Of a DNA stretch of 64,000 bases, positions 46,049 to 57,119 are shown one piece after another (positions within the stretch are counted from its first letter, which is position 1; every line of letters starts with the position of its first letter). The stretch spans positions 186,001 to 250,000 of the forward strand of contig NZ_RQFK01000023.1 of the NCBI RefSeq assembly GCF_004770765.1, read 5' to 3'. This DNA comes from Leptospira noumeaensis. GTDB lineage: Bacteria > Spirochaetota > Leptospiria > Leptospirales > Leptospiraceae. Under the pieces are notes generated by a model that saw only the letters and a list, made by a program, of their open reading frames with translations, did no database searches and was not told the DNA's origin. Made by a program: the position numbers and the translations under genes.

Positions 46049-48109
46049 ATGAACATCAAACAGAAGTTAGCTTTAGGCACATCAGTCATTACACTGTTTT
46101 CATTAGGAATCATCCTCACCCTCATCTCTTATGTCATATATCATAATGCCAAAGAAAATGCTCTGGAAAATATCTCTGTCCTTGCTGATAAAATCTCTCT
46201 TGATGTTGGTGATTATCTTTCTGCTCCCTTAAACGAAGCCTATCTTCTGAAACAAATTTTACAAGAGCCAAATCTATTAGATAGAGACAGAATTTTTAAG
46301 ATTTTGAATGTAATGACTGCTTCCAACGAATCTATCTTAGGAACTTATGTTGTTTTTGAACCGAATGCTTTCGATGGGAAAGACTCTAACTATCGTAATG
46401 CGAATTTTCATGATAATACGGGAAGACTCATTCCCTATTCAGTAAAATCCAATGGAAAAATCATCATTGAACCAGTGGTAGGTTCAGATCTTCCTGAATC
46501 GGATTTTTACCAACTCCCCAAAAAAAACAAAAAGGTAGAACTCATTCCTCCTTTTGATTATAAAGTGGATGGTAAAGAAGTCACTATGATTTCTCTCGTT
46601 TATCCAGTACTTAGAAACCAAAGTTTTGTGGGCATTGCCGGCGCCGACCTTTCCTTAGAAACCATCCGAACCTACCTTCAAAATTTAAAAATCCTAGAGG
46701 GAGCAGTAAAAATTACCCTCGTAGCAAGTAATGGGTATGTACTTTTTAATGGCCTAACACCGGAAACCAAAGATGTACATTGGCAGGACAAAGATGATCC
46801 TTATGTGAATTTGGCGATGACTTCCCGCCAAAGGCAAAATTATTCCGACTCTGACTACTTTCATGTGAGTTTGCCCATTCATCTTGTGGAAAATACAGCT
46901 CCTTGGACACTCCGAGTTTCCTATCCACAAGAAAAGATCACAAACGAAATCCAATTTATCTTTTGGATTGCTTTAGGCCTTGGAGTCACAGGAATTCTTT
47001 TTTCTACTCTAGCCAATATCATTATCTTTCGGAAACTAGTGGATAGTAGACTTCAAACATTGATTGCATTTACGAAAGATGCAGCGAGTGGAAACCTCTC
47101 TAAAGAAATCAATGACAACCAGAAAGATGAAATTGGAAATTTAGTGGAAGCTGTAATCGCAATGATTGCAAACATTCGCCATATCTTAAGTGTTGCACAA
47201 ACATCCGGGACAGAATTGACAGAAACTTCGAAATTTATGGAGAACACAATCATCGAACTTTCTGACTTAGCACAAAGCCAAGCTGCCTCTTCCGAAGAAG
47301 CCAGCGCCACTGTAGAAGAACTGAATGCTTCCTCCGAAACCATCAATTCCAATGTGGTACAAGCTGTAGACAATTCTAAATCCATTCACAATTCCTTATT
47401 ATCCATCCAATCACTTGTACAAAACATAACAACAGAAGTGGAATCCTTTGGACAAATTGCTGTCCTTGCCAATAAAAAAGCAGAAGAAGGACGGAATATG
47501 GCAGGACTTACTTCGAAAGCCATTGAAGAAATCCAAGAAAAGTCACTGGCGATCACTGAATTTTCAGAGGTAATTTCGAATATATCCGAAAAAACCAGCT
47601 TACTTGCGTTAAATGCCGCGATTGAAGCCGCACGCGCTGGGGAATCAGGGCGTGGATTTGCTGTGGTGGCAGAAGAAATTTCTAAACTCGCCGCACAAGC
47701 AGCGGAGTCGGTTTCACAAATTAATACCCTATCAGAAGAGGCATTGGATTCCATTCAAAACGGAGGAACACAAGTCACAAATCTCATTGATCTTTTACGA
47801 GAAATCATCAAAGAAGTTTCTGTTATTTTTGAAAAAGCAAAAGAGATAGTCCCACTCATCCAAGATCAAAAAACAAAAACAGATCAAATTTACGAGGAAA
47901 TTGAAGAAATTACAAGTCTTGTAGAATCCATCCAACAATCGACGGAAGAACAAAAAAGAGCCACATTTGAACTATCAAATATGACAATTAACATTTCCAA
48001 CGGTTCACAAATCCTCTCGGAACAATCAGAAACCATGTCAGCCAACTCTCTTCGCATGACAGGAATTAGTTCCAAGATTTCTGATGTTCTGTTAAAATTC
48101 AACTTGTAG
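46049..48109 (+). CDS. Methyl-accepting chemotaxis protein, dCache type (first of tandem pair)
   Basis: 686 residues. Helix about 9-31, dCache-like extracytoplasmic domain (about 35-300, with [21 protein letters not shown]), helix about 308-330, HAMP (about 331-385), then a signalling domain with the tip [20 protein letters not shown] and [17 protein letters not shown]. Glu/Gln-rich coil around the tip could hold methylation sites. It is followed by a close paralogue after seven bases; the two share the [10 protein letters not shown] and [10 protein letters not shown] blocks, so this is a tandem duplication. No C-terminal CheR-tether pentapeptide is present. Confidence 0.9.
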   Translation: MNIKQKLALGTSVITLFSLGIILTLISYVIYHNAKENALENISVLADKISLDVGDYLSAPLNEAYLLKQILQEPNLLDRDRIFKILNVMTASNESILGTYVVFEPNAFDGKDSNYRNANFHDNTGRLIPYSVKSNGKIIIEPVVGSDLPESDFYQLPKKNKKVELIPPFDYKVDGKEVTMISLVYPVLRNQSFVGIAGADLSLETIRTYLQNLKILEGAVKITLVASNGYVLFNGLTPETKDVHWQDKDDPYVNLAMTSRQRQNYSDSDYFHVSLPIHLVENTAPWTLRVSYPQEKITNEIQFIFWIALGLGVTGILFSTLANIIIFRKLVDSRLQTLIAFTKDAASGNLSKEINDNQKDEIGNLVEAVIAMIANIRHILSVAQTSGTELTETSKFMENTIIELSDLAQSQAASSEEASATVEELNASSETINSNVVQAVDNSKSIHNSLLSIQSLVQNITTEVESFGQIAVLANKKAEEGRNMAGLTSKAIEEIQEKSLAITEFSEVISNISEKTSLLALNAAIEAARAGESGRGFAVVAEEISKLAAQAAESVSQINTLSEEALDSIQNGGTQVTNLIDLLREIIKEVSVIFEKAKEIVPLIQDQKTKTDQIYEEIEEITSLVESIQQSTEEQKRATFELSNMTINISNGSQILSEQSETMSANSLRMTGISSKISDVLLKFNL

Positions 48110-48116
48110 GCAACTT

Positions 48117-50189
48117 ATGAGCATCAAAAAGAAAATCATCCTTATTTCACTGGCCGTCATTTCCATTATTATCGCTGGGATTATGGTGATTTTGTCTCTT
48201 GTTGTTAGATCAACTTTACTTCATAATATGGGAGAAGATACCGAATACATTTCTTCAAAAATTGTCAGCGACATTTCTCATACTTTGAAAGCGCCAATGA
48301 ATAAAACTTTCGCCATTCGTAAGTCCTACGAAGACGGGTTCATAAACTCGCGACCAGTTGCCATTCGTTATCTAAAACATTTAATCCAAGAAAAAGACAT
48401 CGCCTTCGCAGTTTATTGTGCCTTTGAACCCAACGCATTTGATGGAAAAGATTCTGCCTATAAGGGGGCAGCCAGCCATGACATATCAGGCCGTTTTATT
48501 CCTTATATCTTTAGAGATGGTGCAAAAATACTTACTGAACCTTTAAAAGATTTGGATGATCCGATCAAAGGTGAATACTATCAAAAACCTAAGAAAAAAT
48601 TAATCACAAGCATAACTTCACCTTATATTTATAAGGCGGGTGGAAAAGATATTTTTATCGTTTCGATTATGGAACCCATTTTACGTAACGGTAAATTTAT
48701 TGGGATTTCTGGAATTGATATCAGCCTTAACACCATTAAAGAATATTTGGATTCACTTAAGTTTGCAGATGGAGAAGGTAAAATCACCCTTGTCTCCGAC
48801 AATCATTTGGTTTTATATGATGGTTTTACTAATCTATCGGAAGGGTTAGACTTTCGTTCTGCCGCCGACCCATCTTTTTATGAAAGATTAAAAAACAAAG
48901 ACAAATCCATCTATACTTACAATGGGTTTTACCATGTTGCGGTCCCTATCACAATCATTGAAGGAAATGATCCTTGGTTTGCCAGAATTTCGATCCCAGA
49001 GTCACAAATACAATCCACGTTAAACTCTATCCTGATCACAACCATAACTCTTGGGATTTTGGGTGTGATCCTTTCTACTCTATCCATTTATTTTAGTTTC
49101 CAAAGGTTGGTGGATCGAAGGATTAAAGCCATCAACCTATCCACAGAAAAAGTTGCAGCCGGTGATTTACGAGAGTCCATCGTGATAGACCAGTTAGATG
49201 AGTTGGGAAGTATTATGGTAAGTTTAGGCAAAATGATTGAGCATTTAAGAAAACTCATTCGTATTGCACAAAAATCCTCGACTAAAATCAGCGATACTAC
49301 AGACAAAATCCAGGGGACAATCATAGAACTGAATGATTTAGCACAAAACCAAGCGGCTTCCTCGGAAGAAGCAAGTGCTACTGTGGAAGAACTAAATGCC
49401 TCCTCAGAAACCATTCATAGCAATGTATTAAGTGCAGTGGAAAACACAGAAACGATTCATCAGTCGCTTAGTGATATCCAAATTCTAATGAAGAGAATTT
49501 TAGAAAAAGTTAATTCCTTTGGCGAAATTTCGGTACGTGCCAACCAAAATGCAGAAGAAGGAAGGATTATGGCAAAAGAAACTTCTCTTGCCATTCGAGA
49601 AATCCAAGACAAATCCAAAACGATCACAGCTTTTTCTAACGTAATTTCTGATATTGCCAAACGCACCGGTTTACTTGCGTTAAATGCTGCCATTGAGGCC
49701 GCACGCGCTGGGGAAACGGGAAAAGGTTTTGCTGTGGTTGCAGAAGAAATCACAAAACTAGCAAGCCAATCAGCGGAGTCAGTTTCACAAATTAATCTTC
49801 TTTCTTCAGAAGCTCTCGCCTCCATTGAACGGGGGAACATACAAGTAGAGAAACTCGTCGAAATTTTAAAAAAAATTACCGATGAAGTATCGGAAATTTA
49901 TATTTCCTCCAAGGAAATGCGGCCAATGTTTGAAGACCAAAGTGCTAGAACAGAAAGTATTTATTCCGAGGTGGAACAAATCACGGAACAAGTAAAAGCC
50001 ATTCAACTTTCCACTGAGGAACAACAACGAGCCACAGCGGAACTAGCAAATATGACAGTGAATATTTCCAATAGCTCACAGGTGTTATCTGATCAAACAT
50101 CCTCAATGTCTGAAAATGCCGATCGCCTTGGACAGGTGACAAACACTCTCGACGAACTACTCAAAAGTTTTAGGATCGAAAAGGAATAA
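48117..50189 (+). CDS. Methyl-accepting chemotaxis protein, dCache type (second of tandem pair)
   Basis: 690 residues, same architecture as the upstream paralogue: helix about 8-30, dCache-like sensor (about 33-300; [18 protein letters not shown]), helix about 308-330, HAMP, and a signalling domain with the tip [37 protein letters not shown]. The sensor is more diverged than the signalling half, as expected when duplicates take new ligands. It begins seven bases after the first gene. A 265-base gap, possibly holding an RNA, follows. Confidence 0.9.
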   Translation: MSIKKKIILISLAVISIIIAGIMVILSLVVRSTLLHNMGEDTEYISSKIVSDISHTLKAPMNKTFAIRKSYEDGFINSRPVAIRYLKHLIQEKDIAFAVYCAFEPNAFDGKDSAYKGAASHDISGRFIPYIFRDGAKILTEPLKDLDDPIKGEYYQKPKKKLITSITSPYIYKAGGKDIFIVSIMEPILRNGKFIGISGIDISLNTIKEYLDSLKFADGEGKITLVSDNHLVLYDGFTNLSEGLDFRSAADPSFYERLKNKDKSIYTYNGFYHVAVPITIIEGNDPWFARISIPESQIQSTLNSILITTITLGILGVILSTLSIYFSFQRLVDRRIKAINLSTEKVAAGDLRESIVIDQLDELGSIMVSLGKMIEHLRKLIRIAQKSSTKISDTTDKIQGTIIELNDLAQNQAASSEEASATVEELNASSETIHSNVLSAVENTETIHQSLSDIQILMKRILEKVNSFGEISVRANQNAEEGRIMAKETSLAIREIQDKSKTITAFSNVISDIAKRTGLLALNAAIEAARAGETGKGFAVVAEEITKLASQSAESVSQINLLSSEALASIERGNIQVEKLVEILKKITDEVSEIYISSKEMRPMFEDQSARTESIYSEVEQITEQVKAIQLSTEEQQRATAELANMTVNISNSSQVLSDQTSSMSENADRLGQVTNTLDELLKSFRIEKE

Positions 50190-50375
50190 AGGAATCTTTC
50201 CAAGCGACTGCATAAGCCCGAAGGAGACCACCCATTCGGAACTTGGAAAGACTGTGTCTGGTCGGTTTTGCAACAAAGCTTGAGGCGTTATTGCCCAGCC
50301 ACCTCGCGAGTCAAAAATCTTTTGTTGTAGTAACTACTATCCAAATGACCACCTCCTTTGCTTATACCTTAGCTA
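50190..50375. ncRNA. Candidate structured RNA in the largest gene-free gap
   Basis: The 265-base gap after the MCP pair is GC-richer than its neighbours and holds nested inverted repeats. CTTTCCAAG (about 50196) pairs with CTTGGAAAG (about 50243), enclosing CCGAA and TTCGG, and a GAGG/CCTC pair lies further right. On the minus strand TTGACG (50404-50409) stands 17 bases before TAGAAA, a possible but weak promoter, and AAAGGAGGTGG is embedded within. It matches none of 6S, tmRNA, RNase P, SRP RNA or the riboswitches I know. The strand is undecided. Confidence 0.3.
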
Positions 50376-50454
50376 TGCCTTTTCTAGTACTATAGAGAGA
50401 TAACGTCAAGAAAACATTTGATCAAAACTAAAAATAAAAGAAGATAGGGTTACC

Positions 50455-52233
50455 ATGGCAAAAGAACCACAGGAAAAAACCGTAAGTGAAACCGGCCAGT
50501 CTAACTCTATTGGGTTAGATTTTGAAGTCTCCATTTTTGATCTCTTCAAACATTACTTCCAGGTAAAACTTCGTGTCCATTCGGATCAATCGGAGATGGT
50601 ATTTTGTTTGCCCAGTTGGACCCCTGGCTCCTACATGATCCGTGACTATGGAACCCACCTCCATAAATTTGATGTAAAAAATTCCCAAACAGGAGAGTCC
50701 GTTTCTTGGGAGATGATAGACTTACACCGTTGGAAATTAAAAAACCTACCACCGGAATTTGAAATTTCCTATATCATTTATGCTTTTGAAGACTTCACTG
50801 TCAGAACCAATTATTTGGAAACAGAATTTGGGTTCATCAATCCCCCTGCATTGTTTTTATACCCAGAAGGGAAACTAAACCAACCTTCCACAGTGTTGTT
50901 CCAAGTCTCAGAATATTTTCCCTATGTATATTCTAGTTTGACTCGTGACAAAGAGAATTCCCAAATTTTTTACGCAGACAATTTTGATGAATTGTTTGAT
51001 TCCCCTTTTCATTTGAGTAAACAACATTCTGTTTTTTTCACAGCCGGAACCACCAAACATGAATTACTTGTCGAAGGAGACGTGAGTTTTGATTTTAAAA
51101 CGAAACTTGCAGAAGACCTAAAACGAATCACAGAAACACAAATTGAATGGATGATGGAGAGCCCAAATCCATATTATTTATTTGTTCTCAATCTGAGTTT
51201 ACCAGCTTACGGGGGGCTCGAACACAGAGCCTCCAGTATCAATTATTTTAATCCTGAACTATTGTCTGATGAAGAGGAGTATAAAAGACTCCTTGAACTT
51301 TTATCTCATGAATACTTTCATCTTTGGAATATCAAAAGGATCAGACCCATTGCTCTCGGCCCTTTTGACTACCAAAAACCCAACCTAACTCGAGAACTAT
51401 GGATCGCCGAAGGATTTACAAGTTTTTACGATGTATACTTTCTTTACCACTCCGGGTTTCTGTCCAAAGAAGAATACTTAGTCAAACTCCAATCAGACAT
51501 TTTATCTTTGGAAGACAATGAAGCCGATTCTTGGATGAGTCTGGAAGAATCATCTTTTACTGCATGGACAAAATACTACAAAAGAAATGGAAATAGCCAT
51601 AACATCACAGTATCTTATTACACAAAAGGAGGAGTTCTTGCTTTATGTATGAATTTATTTTTGTTAAAGGAATCTAAAGATAAAAAAACAATCAGGCACG
51701 TATTTCATAAACTAAACGAAGTATATGTAAAAACAAAATCAAGAGGATTCACAAAACAAGAGTTTTTTGATACAGCTAAAGAAGTTACAGGAGTGGATTT
51801 AAAAACCGAATTTAATGTGTATTTAGAGAATCCAAAACCAATCCCTGTTGATCATTATTTAGATATCATTGGCATCCAAAGGATCCAAACAGATTTGGTA
51901 GGAGATACGGGATTCAAAATAAAAGAAAAAGCCGGGAACCTTTACATTCAAAAATTACTACACAAGGAGAATACAGAGTCGTATGATCTTATGTTAGACG
52001 ATGAAATTCTTGCCATTAATGGAAAACGGGCCACAGCTTCCAACCTACAAAAATTGGAAAAAAACTTGCGACCGGGTGAAAAATTCCACCTAATCCTCTC
52101 TCGGGCAGGAAAAATCAAAGAATCAATGATCACTGCATCTGGTTTTTATAAAACAAGAAAATTTGTGATCGCAGAGGACACAACCGATGACAGAAAAGAA
52201 CTCAGAGAATTTTTCCTAAGGAACGTAGTGTAA
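50455..52233 (+). CDS. M61 family glycyl aminopeptidase with PDZ domain
   Basis: 592 residues. The zinc-peptidase motif is in LSHEYFHLWNIKRIRP (HEYFH, catalytic Glu) and the third ligand Glu is in LWIAEGFTSFYD, 28 residues on, which is the M61 spacing. An N-terminal beta domain (SWTPGSYMIRDYGTHLHKF) precedes it and a PDZ domain ends the protein (about 490-570; LMLDDEILAINGKRA). There is no signal peptide, so it is probably cytoplasmic and trims N-terminal glycine or alanine. CorA follows with no gap between stop and start. Confidence 0.85.
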   Translation: MAKEPQEKTVSETGQSNSIGLDFEVSIFDLFKHYFQVKLRVHSDQSEMVFCLPSWTPGSYMIRDYGTHLHKFDVKNSQTGESVSWEMIDLHRWKLKNLPPEFEISYIIYAFEDFTVRTNYLETEFGFINPPALFLYPEGKLNQPSTVLFQVSEYFPYVYSSLTRDKENSQIFYADNFDELFDSPFHLSKQHSVFFTAGTTKHELLVEGDVSFDFKTKLAEDLKRITETQIEWMMESPNPYYLFVLNLSLPAYGGLEHRASSINYFNPELLSDEEEYKRLLELLSHEYFHLWNIKRIRPIALGPFDYQKPNLTRELWIAEGFTSFYDVYFLYHSGFLSKEEYLVKLQSDILSLEDNEADSWMSLEESSFTAWTKYYKRNGNSHNITVSYYTKGGVLALCMNLFLLKESKDKKTIRHVFHKLNEVYVKTKSRGFTKQEFFDTAKEVTGVDLKTEFNVYLENPKPIPVDHYLDIIGIQRIQTDLVGDTGFKIKEKAGNLYIQKLLHKENTESYDLMLDDEILAINGKRATASNLQKLEKNLRPGEKFHLILSRAGKIKESMITASGFYKTRKFVIAEDTTDDRKELREFFLRNVV

Positions 52234-53193
52234 ATGCCAGCTTTATTCAATTATATACTCACACCTTCGAGTAAAGATGAAGTGCTTTTGGATAGGCCTC
52301 TCCCACTCTCTCATAGGCATCCCAAACATTGGATCCATATCACGGCGGAAAATGAGGAAAAACTAACCTTTCTTTTTCAAAAACATGACATCCATCAACT
52401 GACGATTGAAGACATCCTAAACCCAACGAGCCGAATCAAACTAGAGATTTTTCCTAACTATATCTTTTTTGTTTTTCGCGGTTTCCACTTTGAAAGAAAC
52501 CAACTCACCCAAAAGAATTTTAACTTCATCCTAACTCCCAATCAAATCATTTCCTTAACACTTGATTATCGAGATAGTATTGGGGATCTAATTGACCAAT
52601 GGAAAGTGAATCATAAAATTTTGGCCCGTGGATATGAATTTATTGTTCATAAAATTTTAGACATTGAAACAGACCATACACTTGCCATCACCCAAAAGAT
52701 CGAAGAAAGGATCGAACATTTTGAAGATCAAATTTTTAGTAATGCAAAATCATTGGATATCAGTAATGTTTATAGTTTACGAGCAAGCCTTCTTTCCATC
52801 AAAAAAGGGATGTTACAAAACAAAGAAGTGTTAGAAGATTTAGAAAAAATCAAAAACAGTTTTTTCAGTGATGAAGCCGATGCTTTTTTTCGGGACGTTC
52901 GTGACCATTCCCTTCGGATTTTAGAACTTGTGGATAGTAATATAGAATCCATATCGTCTGCACTCGAAGCACATATTGCTATCTCCACTCGTAAAACAAA
53001 CGAAATCATGAAAATACTCACGATCATGACTGCGATTATGTTACCAATGTCACTAGTTGCGGGGATTTATGGGATGAACTTCCGACATATGCCCACTCTA
53101 GAATGGGAATACGGTTTTATTACGGCTCTTGGTGCCATGGGATTTTTAGGTATTTTGATGTTACTTTATTTTAGAATCAAACGTTGGTATTAA
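52234..53193 (+). CDS. corA: CorA family magnesium/cobalt transporter
   Basis: 319 residues. A cytoplasmic alpha/beta and long helical domain is followed by two C-terminal membrane helices. The pore motif reads AGIYGMNFRHMPTLEW, giving the GMN signature and the periplasmic loop. Pentameric CorA channels admit Mg2+ and sometimes Co2+. The ATG immediately follows the TAA stop of the M61 peptidase gene, so translation is likely coupled. The 606-residue gene is convergent seven bases later. Confidence 0.92.
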   Translation: MPALFNYILTPSSKDEVLLDRPLPLSHRHPKHWIHITAENEEKLTFLFQKHDIHQLTIEDILNPTSRIKLEIFPNYIFFVFRGFHFERNQLTQKNFNFILTPNQIISLTLDYRDSIGDLIDQWKVNHKILARGYEFIVHKILDIETDHTLAITQKIEERIEHFEDQIFSNAKSLDISNVYSLRASLLSIKKGMLQNKEVLEDLEKIKNSFFSDEADAFFRDVRDHSLRILELVDSNIESISSALEAHIAISTRKTNEIMKILTIMTAIMLPMSLVAGIYGMNFRHMPTLEWEYGFITALGAMGFLGILMLLYFRIKRWY

Positions 53194-53199
53194 TTAATT

Positions 53200-55020
53200 C
53201 TAAATCAGACCACGAATTTGAACTAACAATTCTTTGTCTTCGTCTGGAGGTTCTATTTCCCCTCTTGTCCACTGGTTGAAAAGTTCCTTCAAACGTTTGT
53301 TCAGCGATTCAAATTCTGGTGAATTCGGAAATAGGATCACCGAGTTTGACTTCACAGTTTTTCCTGTAGTGGATATAAAAGCAAAGTCAGGAATCATTTT
53401 TTCTAGAGTTTCTGCTGAGAAGGCTGGATAATTAGAACCAAGCCAATCCACCGAAGGCAAACAATTCTTTTGAAAATAAGCATCGCTTAGAGCTGAAGTC
53501 AGAGCCCTTTTTAGTTGTTGTTTTTTTTCTTTTTCAAATCGTTCTTCTCTTTCCCTAAGTTTCTTTTTAAAGAAATTTTCCCTACGTTTTTGGTATAAAA
53601 ACTGACGATCCATCTGTGCATAGGAAAGGATTGATTTTGCCTTCGCATAACCAGAGTTTACTATAGGAGTCACTCCTAAATAATAAAAAAGTTTATAAAA
53701 CCAAGGGATATAATTGAAATAAACTGTTTGCAAGTTTTTACCATAAGTTTTGACAAACTCTTCATCTTTGAATAGAGGTTTTAGTTCTTTTTCGTTTAAC
53801 TCTATGATGGCTTTAAGATATAAAATATGTTCTGTGGTGAACCGGTAATTTTGAAAAATTAAGTTATTGATATCTTTGATATTACTTTGGTTGTTATTCA
53901 CAAAAACGGCAATTTTCGAATCTTGGTCATGCCACTCTGCCGAAAGAACTTTGGGATTTTTTCGAAGTAAATCAATGATGATGGTATCGTGTTCGTTGTC
54001 TTTTTCTAAATTGATACGAAGAAGCCTTGAATCAAAATCGAATTGGCTATCCAACATCTTCATATACACTTTAAGGAGCCGATCCACTTCACGTTTTTTT
54101 TCGACCTCAGCGTATTTGGCTGCCATTTCAGCCACTTTTCGTAAATTATGAACTAAAGGATAAAATCCATTTTCTTTTAAAATTTCTTTAAATCCATACA
54201 ACATATCAATTTTGGAACGGATGAGATCAATTTCACTAGGTTCCGAATTACCAGTAGCAGGTATTGTTGTATGAATCCGATCAAAGGCTAATCTGATTTC
54301 TGTATCAAAGGCCTTTGCTAAAGGTTCTACCTTAGTCATTAAATATTCGTTTGCAATATGAAGGAAATTGGCAGCATCCATTTCCGGGATCGAATAAAAT
54401 CCCACATGAGGAAGGACAATGATCCGTGGGTCTGCTTCTAATTCATCGATAATGAGTCCACGAGAACGTTTCAACATCTCGGCTGACGGTTGCAAGGGGA
54501 ACTGTTTGGGCTCCAACAAACGATCTAGTTCATCACCAGACCCATCATTTTCATTGTAATCAATGTCTGCGAGTTTGGTTAAAACATTACGCCATGTGTC
54601 TTCGGATAAAATCCGTTTGGCTTGGATGTATTGGAATAAATGTTCTGTAGACTTTGCGATGAGTAATTTATAGGGTTCTTCTAAAGGCATTCCTCCAGGA
54701 AGTCCTACAAGAAAATTTACAAATCGTAATTCACCTACATCCGCATCATATTTGATTTCAAAAAGTTGAGTCGTAAGCCCGTAATCAATGAGCTGCCACA
54801 TGGCATCTAGTGCCGTTTCATGATCCATTTTTAATTTTTCAAAATTCGGATCTGTTGGTCGAAACAAATGACCGCCTTCTATATTCTCCCGCGAACTTTG
54901 GACCTCGACCGTCTTCATAATAGACAAGGCTTCTTTTTGTAAAATGATCCCAGAAGACCTTCCTAAGGTTTCTTTAGTAGTGAGTTGTAAAAAATGATCG
55001 TGCGGAACTGATATTCTCAT
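53200..55020 (-). CDS. Large conserved-looking protein of unknown function
   Basis: 606 residues, largely helical, no signal peptide and no membrane helix. A strongly basic-acidic coil is near residues 480-515 (KRRENFFKKKLREREERFEK). No motif for a known enzyme was found. It starts two bases after the SDR gene and ends the tight operon efp-mtnB-SDR-SDR-this gene, so it may be a cytoplasmic partner or regulator of that set. I assign no function. Confidence 0.7.
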   Translation of the reverse strand: MRISVPHDHFLQLTTKETLGRSSGIILQKEALSIMKTVEVQSSRENIEGGHLFRPTDPNFEKLKMDHETALDAMWQLIDYGLTTQLFEIKYDADVGELRFVNFLVGLPGGMPLEEPYKLLIAKSTEHLFQYIQAKRILSEDTWRNVLTKLADIDYNENDGSGDELDRLLEPKQFPLQPSAEMLKRSRGLIIDELEADPRIIVLPHVGFYSIPEMDAANFLHIANEYLMTKVEPLAKAFDTEIRLAFDRIHTTIPATGNSEPSEIDLIRSKIDMLYGFKEILKENGFYPLVHNLRKVAEMAAKYAEVEKKREVDRLLKVYMKMLDSQFDFDSRLLRINLEKDNEHDTIIIDLLRKNPKVLSAEWHDQDSKIAVFVNNNQSNIKDINNLIFQNYRFTTEHILYLKAIIELNEKELKPLFKDEEFVKTYGKNLQTVYFNYIPWFYKLFYYLGVTPIVNSGYAKAKSILSYAQMDRQFLYQKRRENFFKKKLREREERFEKEKKQQLKRALTSALSDAYFQKNCLPSVDWLGSNYPAFSAETLEKMIPDFAFISTTGKTVKSNSVILFPNSPEFESLNKRLKELFNQWTRGEIEPPDEDKELLVQIRGLI

Positions 55021-55022
55021 GT

Positions 55023-55760
55023 TTAGATGGCTGTGAGTCCGCCGTCGACAGTCCAGTTGGATCCAGAAATATACCCGGATTCTTTTTGAAGGAGGAAATT
55101 CACCACACGGGCGATTTCCGAAGGTTCCGCAATTCTCCTAACAGGCGTTTTGTCGATGATTTTTGCTTTATGATCTGAAACTTGGTCTTCCTGGATTCCC
55201 ATTTTTGTATCCACAAAACCGGGACTGACTGCATTGGCGGTGATTCCAAATTTTCCCCATTCATCGGCAATGGAACGAATGAAACCAACTAATCCATGTT
55301 TGGAGGAAGAATAAGCAACTGAATTGGCTGAACCAACAATTGATAAAGAAGAAGCAATGGCCACGATCCTTCCAAAATTTTGTTTTTGAAAGATAGGCAA
55401 AAGAAATTTGGAAAAAAGAAACAAACTACCTAAGTTGATCCGAAAAATGGAATCCCATTCTTCAATCGAAACATCGGTGATGGGATGGTAAGGCCCACCG
55501 AATCCAGCGTTATGCACAAGACCATAGAGATCACCAGCATCCGAACTTTCCTGGATGATTTTGGAAAGGCTCCTTTCCACCACAAAAGGTGTTTCTGCCA
55601 GATCCACTTCGCGGTAGGTCTCTTGCAAGATGGGGGATGCGGGCCGAACTTTGTCCAAGTTCCAAACAGAAAACCCCGCGAGGACAAGGGTTCGTACGAT
55701 TTCTCGTCCAATCCCTCCACTGCCACCGGTCACGAGTACAATCGATTCCTTAAATTCCAT
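55023..55760 (-). CDS. Short-chain dehydrogenase/reductase
   Basis: 245 residues. Rossmann motif VTGGSGGIGREI, then LVHNAGFGGP, the catalytic Ser in AIASSLSIVGS and YxxxK in AYSSSKHG, with NAVSPGFVDT and the C-terminal SGSNWTVDGGL. The complete Ser-Tyr-Lys set suggests an active classical SDR using NAD(P). The residue after the second strand is Asp (WNLDKV), which favours NAD. Substrate is unknown. A second, diverged SDR lies five bases upstream in the same operon. Confidence 0.85.
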   Translation of the reverse strand: MEFKESIVLVTGGSGGIGREIVRTLVLAGFSVWNLDKVRPASPILQETYREVDLAETPFVVERSLSKIIQESSDAGDLYGLVHNAGFGGPYHPITDVSIEEWDSIFRINLGSLFLFSKFLLPIFQKQNFGRIVAIASSLSIVGSANSVAYSSSKHGLVGFIRSIADEWGKFGITANAVSPGFVDTKMGIQEDQVSDHKAKIIDKTPVRRIAEPSEIARVVNFLLQKESGYISGSNWTVDGGLTAI

Positions 55761-55765
55761 GGGAA

Positions 55766-56500
55766 CTATAAGATTCCTTTTCTTGGGGTAATGGATAAGT
55801 CATCTACAAAGACAGATTTAGGCAAGTGGGAAATACTCCACAAATACTCGGAAATGTCCGAAATAGAAACCATATCATTCTTGTCAAACTGCGGTCTTGT
55901 GTCCCAAATTTCTGTGGCCACAGCCCCAAGGCTCACATGAACCACCTTGGTTCCGAATGGTTTCCATTCCTCGCGAAGGGCCCGGGCGATTCCGAGAACC
56001 GCATGTTTGGACGCACAATAGGCCACCGATTCTGGAAATCCTTGTTTTCCCGCAGTGGATCCTAAAAACACAAATGTAGCTTGTTGGAAGTAAGACAAAT
56101 GGGGGGCGAAAGCCTTCGCAAGTAAAATGAGAGAATGGACATTGAGTTGGAAATGCGAAGTTAATTCGTCCTCTTGTAAATCGGCAATTGGGCCAAAAAT
56201 TCCATCACCCAAAGCAAAATAAACATACAGTTCTGTTTCGATGTAATTAGGTGCAGAAGGTTCTTTTTGGAATCCATATTTCTCTGAAAGGGAAATTTCT
56301 ATGGTTCTTAGATCTTCCTTTTTTGTGGCATCAAAAACAAAAGTTCCGTTTTCTTTTTTAGAAAAGGTATTGAGTGGGAGTTCTCCTTTTCGGGAAAATC
56401 CATAAAGAGAAACAGATTTATCTTCTAAAAATCGGTTGTAAAGCCCTTGTCCAATTCCGGAACCAATTCCAAAAATATAAACTTGGGCTTTTGGTTTCAT
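55766..56500 (-). CDS. Short-chain dehydrogenase/reductase-like protein
   Basis: 244 residues from the ATG at 56500, which overlaps the mtnB stop by four bases. The nucleotide motif is FGIGSGIGQGLYNRF, altered from the usual TGxxxGIG. The catalytic region reads VFLGSTAGKQGFPESVAYCASKHAVLG, keeping Ser, Tyr and Lys. The central part has DATKKEDLRTIE. So it is an SDR with an atypical cofactor loop. It pairs with the more standard SDR downstream; the two could act in sequence or as a heteromer, which cannot be judged here. Confidence 0.8.
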   Translation of the reverse strand: MKPKAQVYIFGIGSGIGQGLYNRFLEDKSVSLYGFSRKGELPLNTFSKKENGTFVFDATKKEDLRTIEISLSEKYGFQKEPSAPNYIETELYVYFALGDGIFGPIADLQEDELTSHFQLNVHSLILLAKAFAPHLSYFQQATFVFLGSTAGKQGFPESVAYCASKHAVLGIARALREEWKPFGTKVVHVSLGAVATEIWDTRPQFDKNDMVSISDISEYLWSISHLPKSVFVDDLSITPRKGIL

Positions 56501-57117
56501 ATCCGTCTTGCCATCACTTGCAAAAGAAAATGCACCGCTTCCAAATGTTTGTTGGCTTCCGCCACAGACTTTCCCCAAACAGTAGGCCCATGGCCTTCAA
56601 TGAGTAAAAATGGAACTTGGGGTATCCCTTTTGTTTCAATGTAACGTTTGATTTCCGAAGCAATGGTCGGAACATGTGTGTGGTTATAAAAAACAGGAAA
56701 CTTAAGATTTGGTTTTTCATCCCAAATCCCAAAGGCTTTGATGATTTCAATCGGTGGGAGGGGAATGTCCCGAAACCCTTCTTCTTTTCCAATTCCAAAT
56801 TCTAACAAATTAGAATCCAAAGTATGGACATGGAGAGCTGCACCTGCCACAGGAATCTTTGAGTAAACCACCTGATGGATGCTCGTTTCTGCGGAAGGTT
56901 TTAGACCCTCACCGGCAGAAACCAGGGAACCGTCCGCTACAGAAACCGAAACAAAGTCTTTATTGGTAAGTTCTCCCTTATGTTTTCCAGAAGCTGTGAT
57001 CCAAAACGTATCTCCATCGCGAGCAGAGAGATTTCCAGCAGTGGCGTACATCCACTGCCTTTCATAATAGGTATGGGAAAGTTTGGTAAGTTCTTGTAAG
57101 AAAGAAAAAGATTCCAA
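56497..57117 (-). CDS. mtnB: Methylthioribulose-1-phosphate dehydratase (class II aldolase fold)
   Basis: 206 residues with the zinc-binding class II aldolase pattern: ATAGNLSARDGD, ITASGKHKGEL, AALHVHTLDSN (two His ligands), IEGHGPTVWGKSV with the third His, and a catalytic Glu in FGIGKEEGF region. This matches MtnB of the methionine salvage pathway, which dehydrates methylthioribulose 1-phosphate. Fuculose-aldolase-type relatives are the alternative. It begins two bases after efp ends, and its end overlaps the SDR start. Confidence 0.85.
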   Translation of the reverse strand: MESFSFLQELTKLSHTYYERQWMYATAGNLSARDGDTFWITASGKHKGELTNKDFVSVSVADGSLVSAGEGLKPSAETSIHQVVYSKIPVAGAALHVHTLDSNLLEFGIGKEEGFRDIPLPPIEIIKAFGIWDEKPNLKFPVFYNHTHVPTIASEIKRYIETKGIPQVPFLLIEGHGPTVWGKSVAEANKHLEAVHFLLQVMARRI

Positions 57118-57119
57118 AT

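Noticed and set aside
50190..50454. 6S RNA, tmRNA, RNase P or SRP RNA in the gap
   Set aside because: None of the conserved cores I know (tag frame and tRNA-like end, P4 helix, SRP Alu or S-domain loop) could be found.
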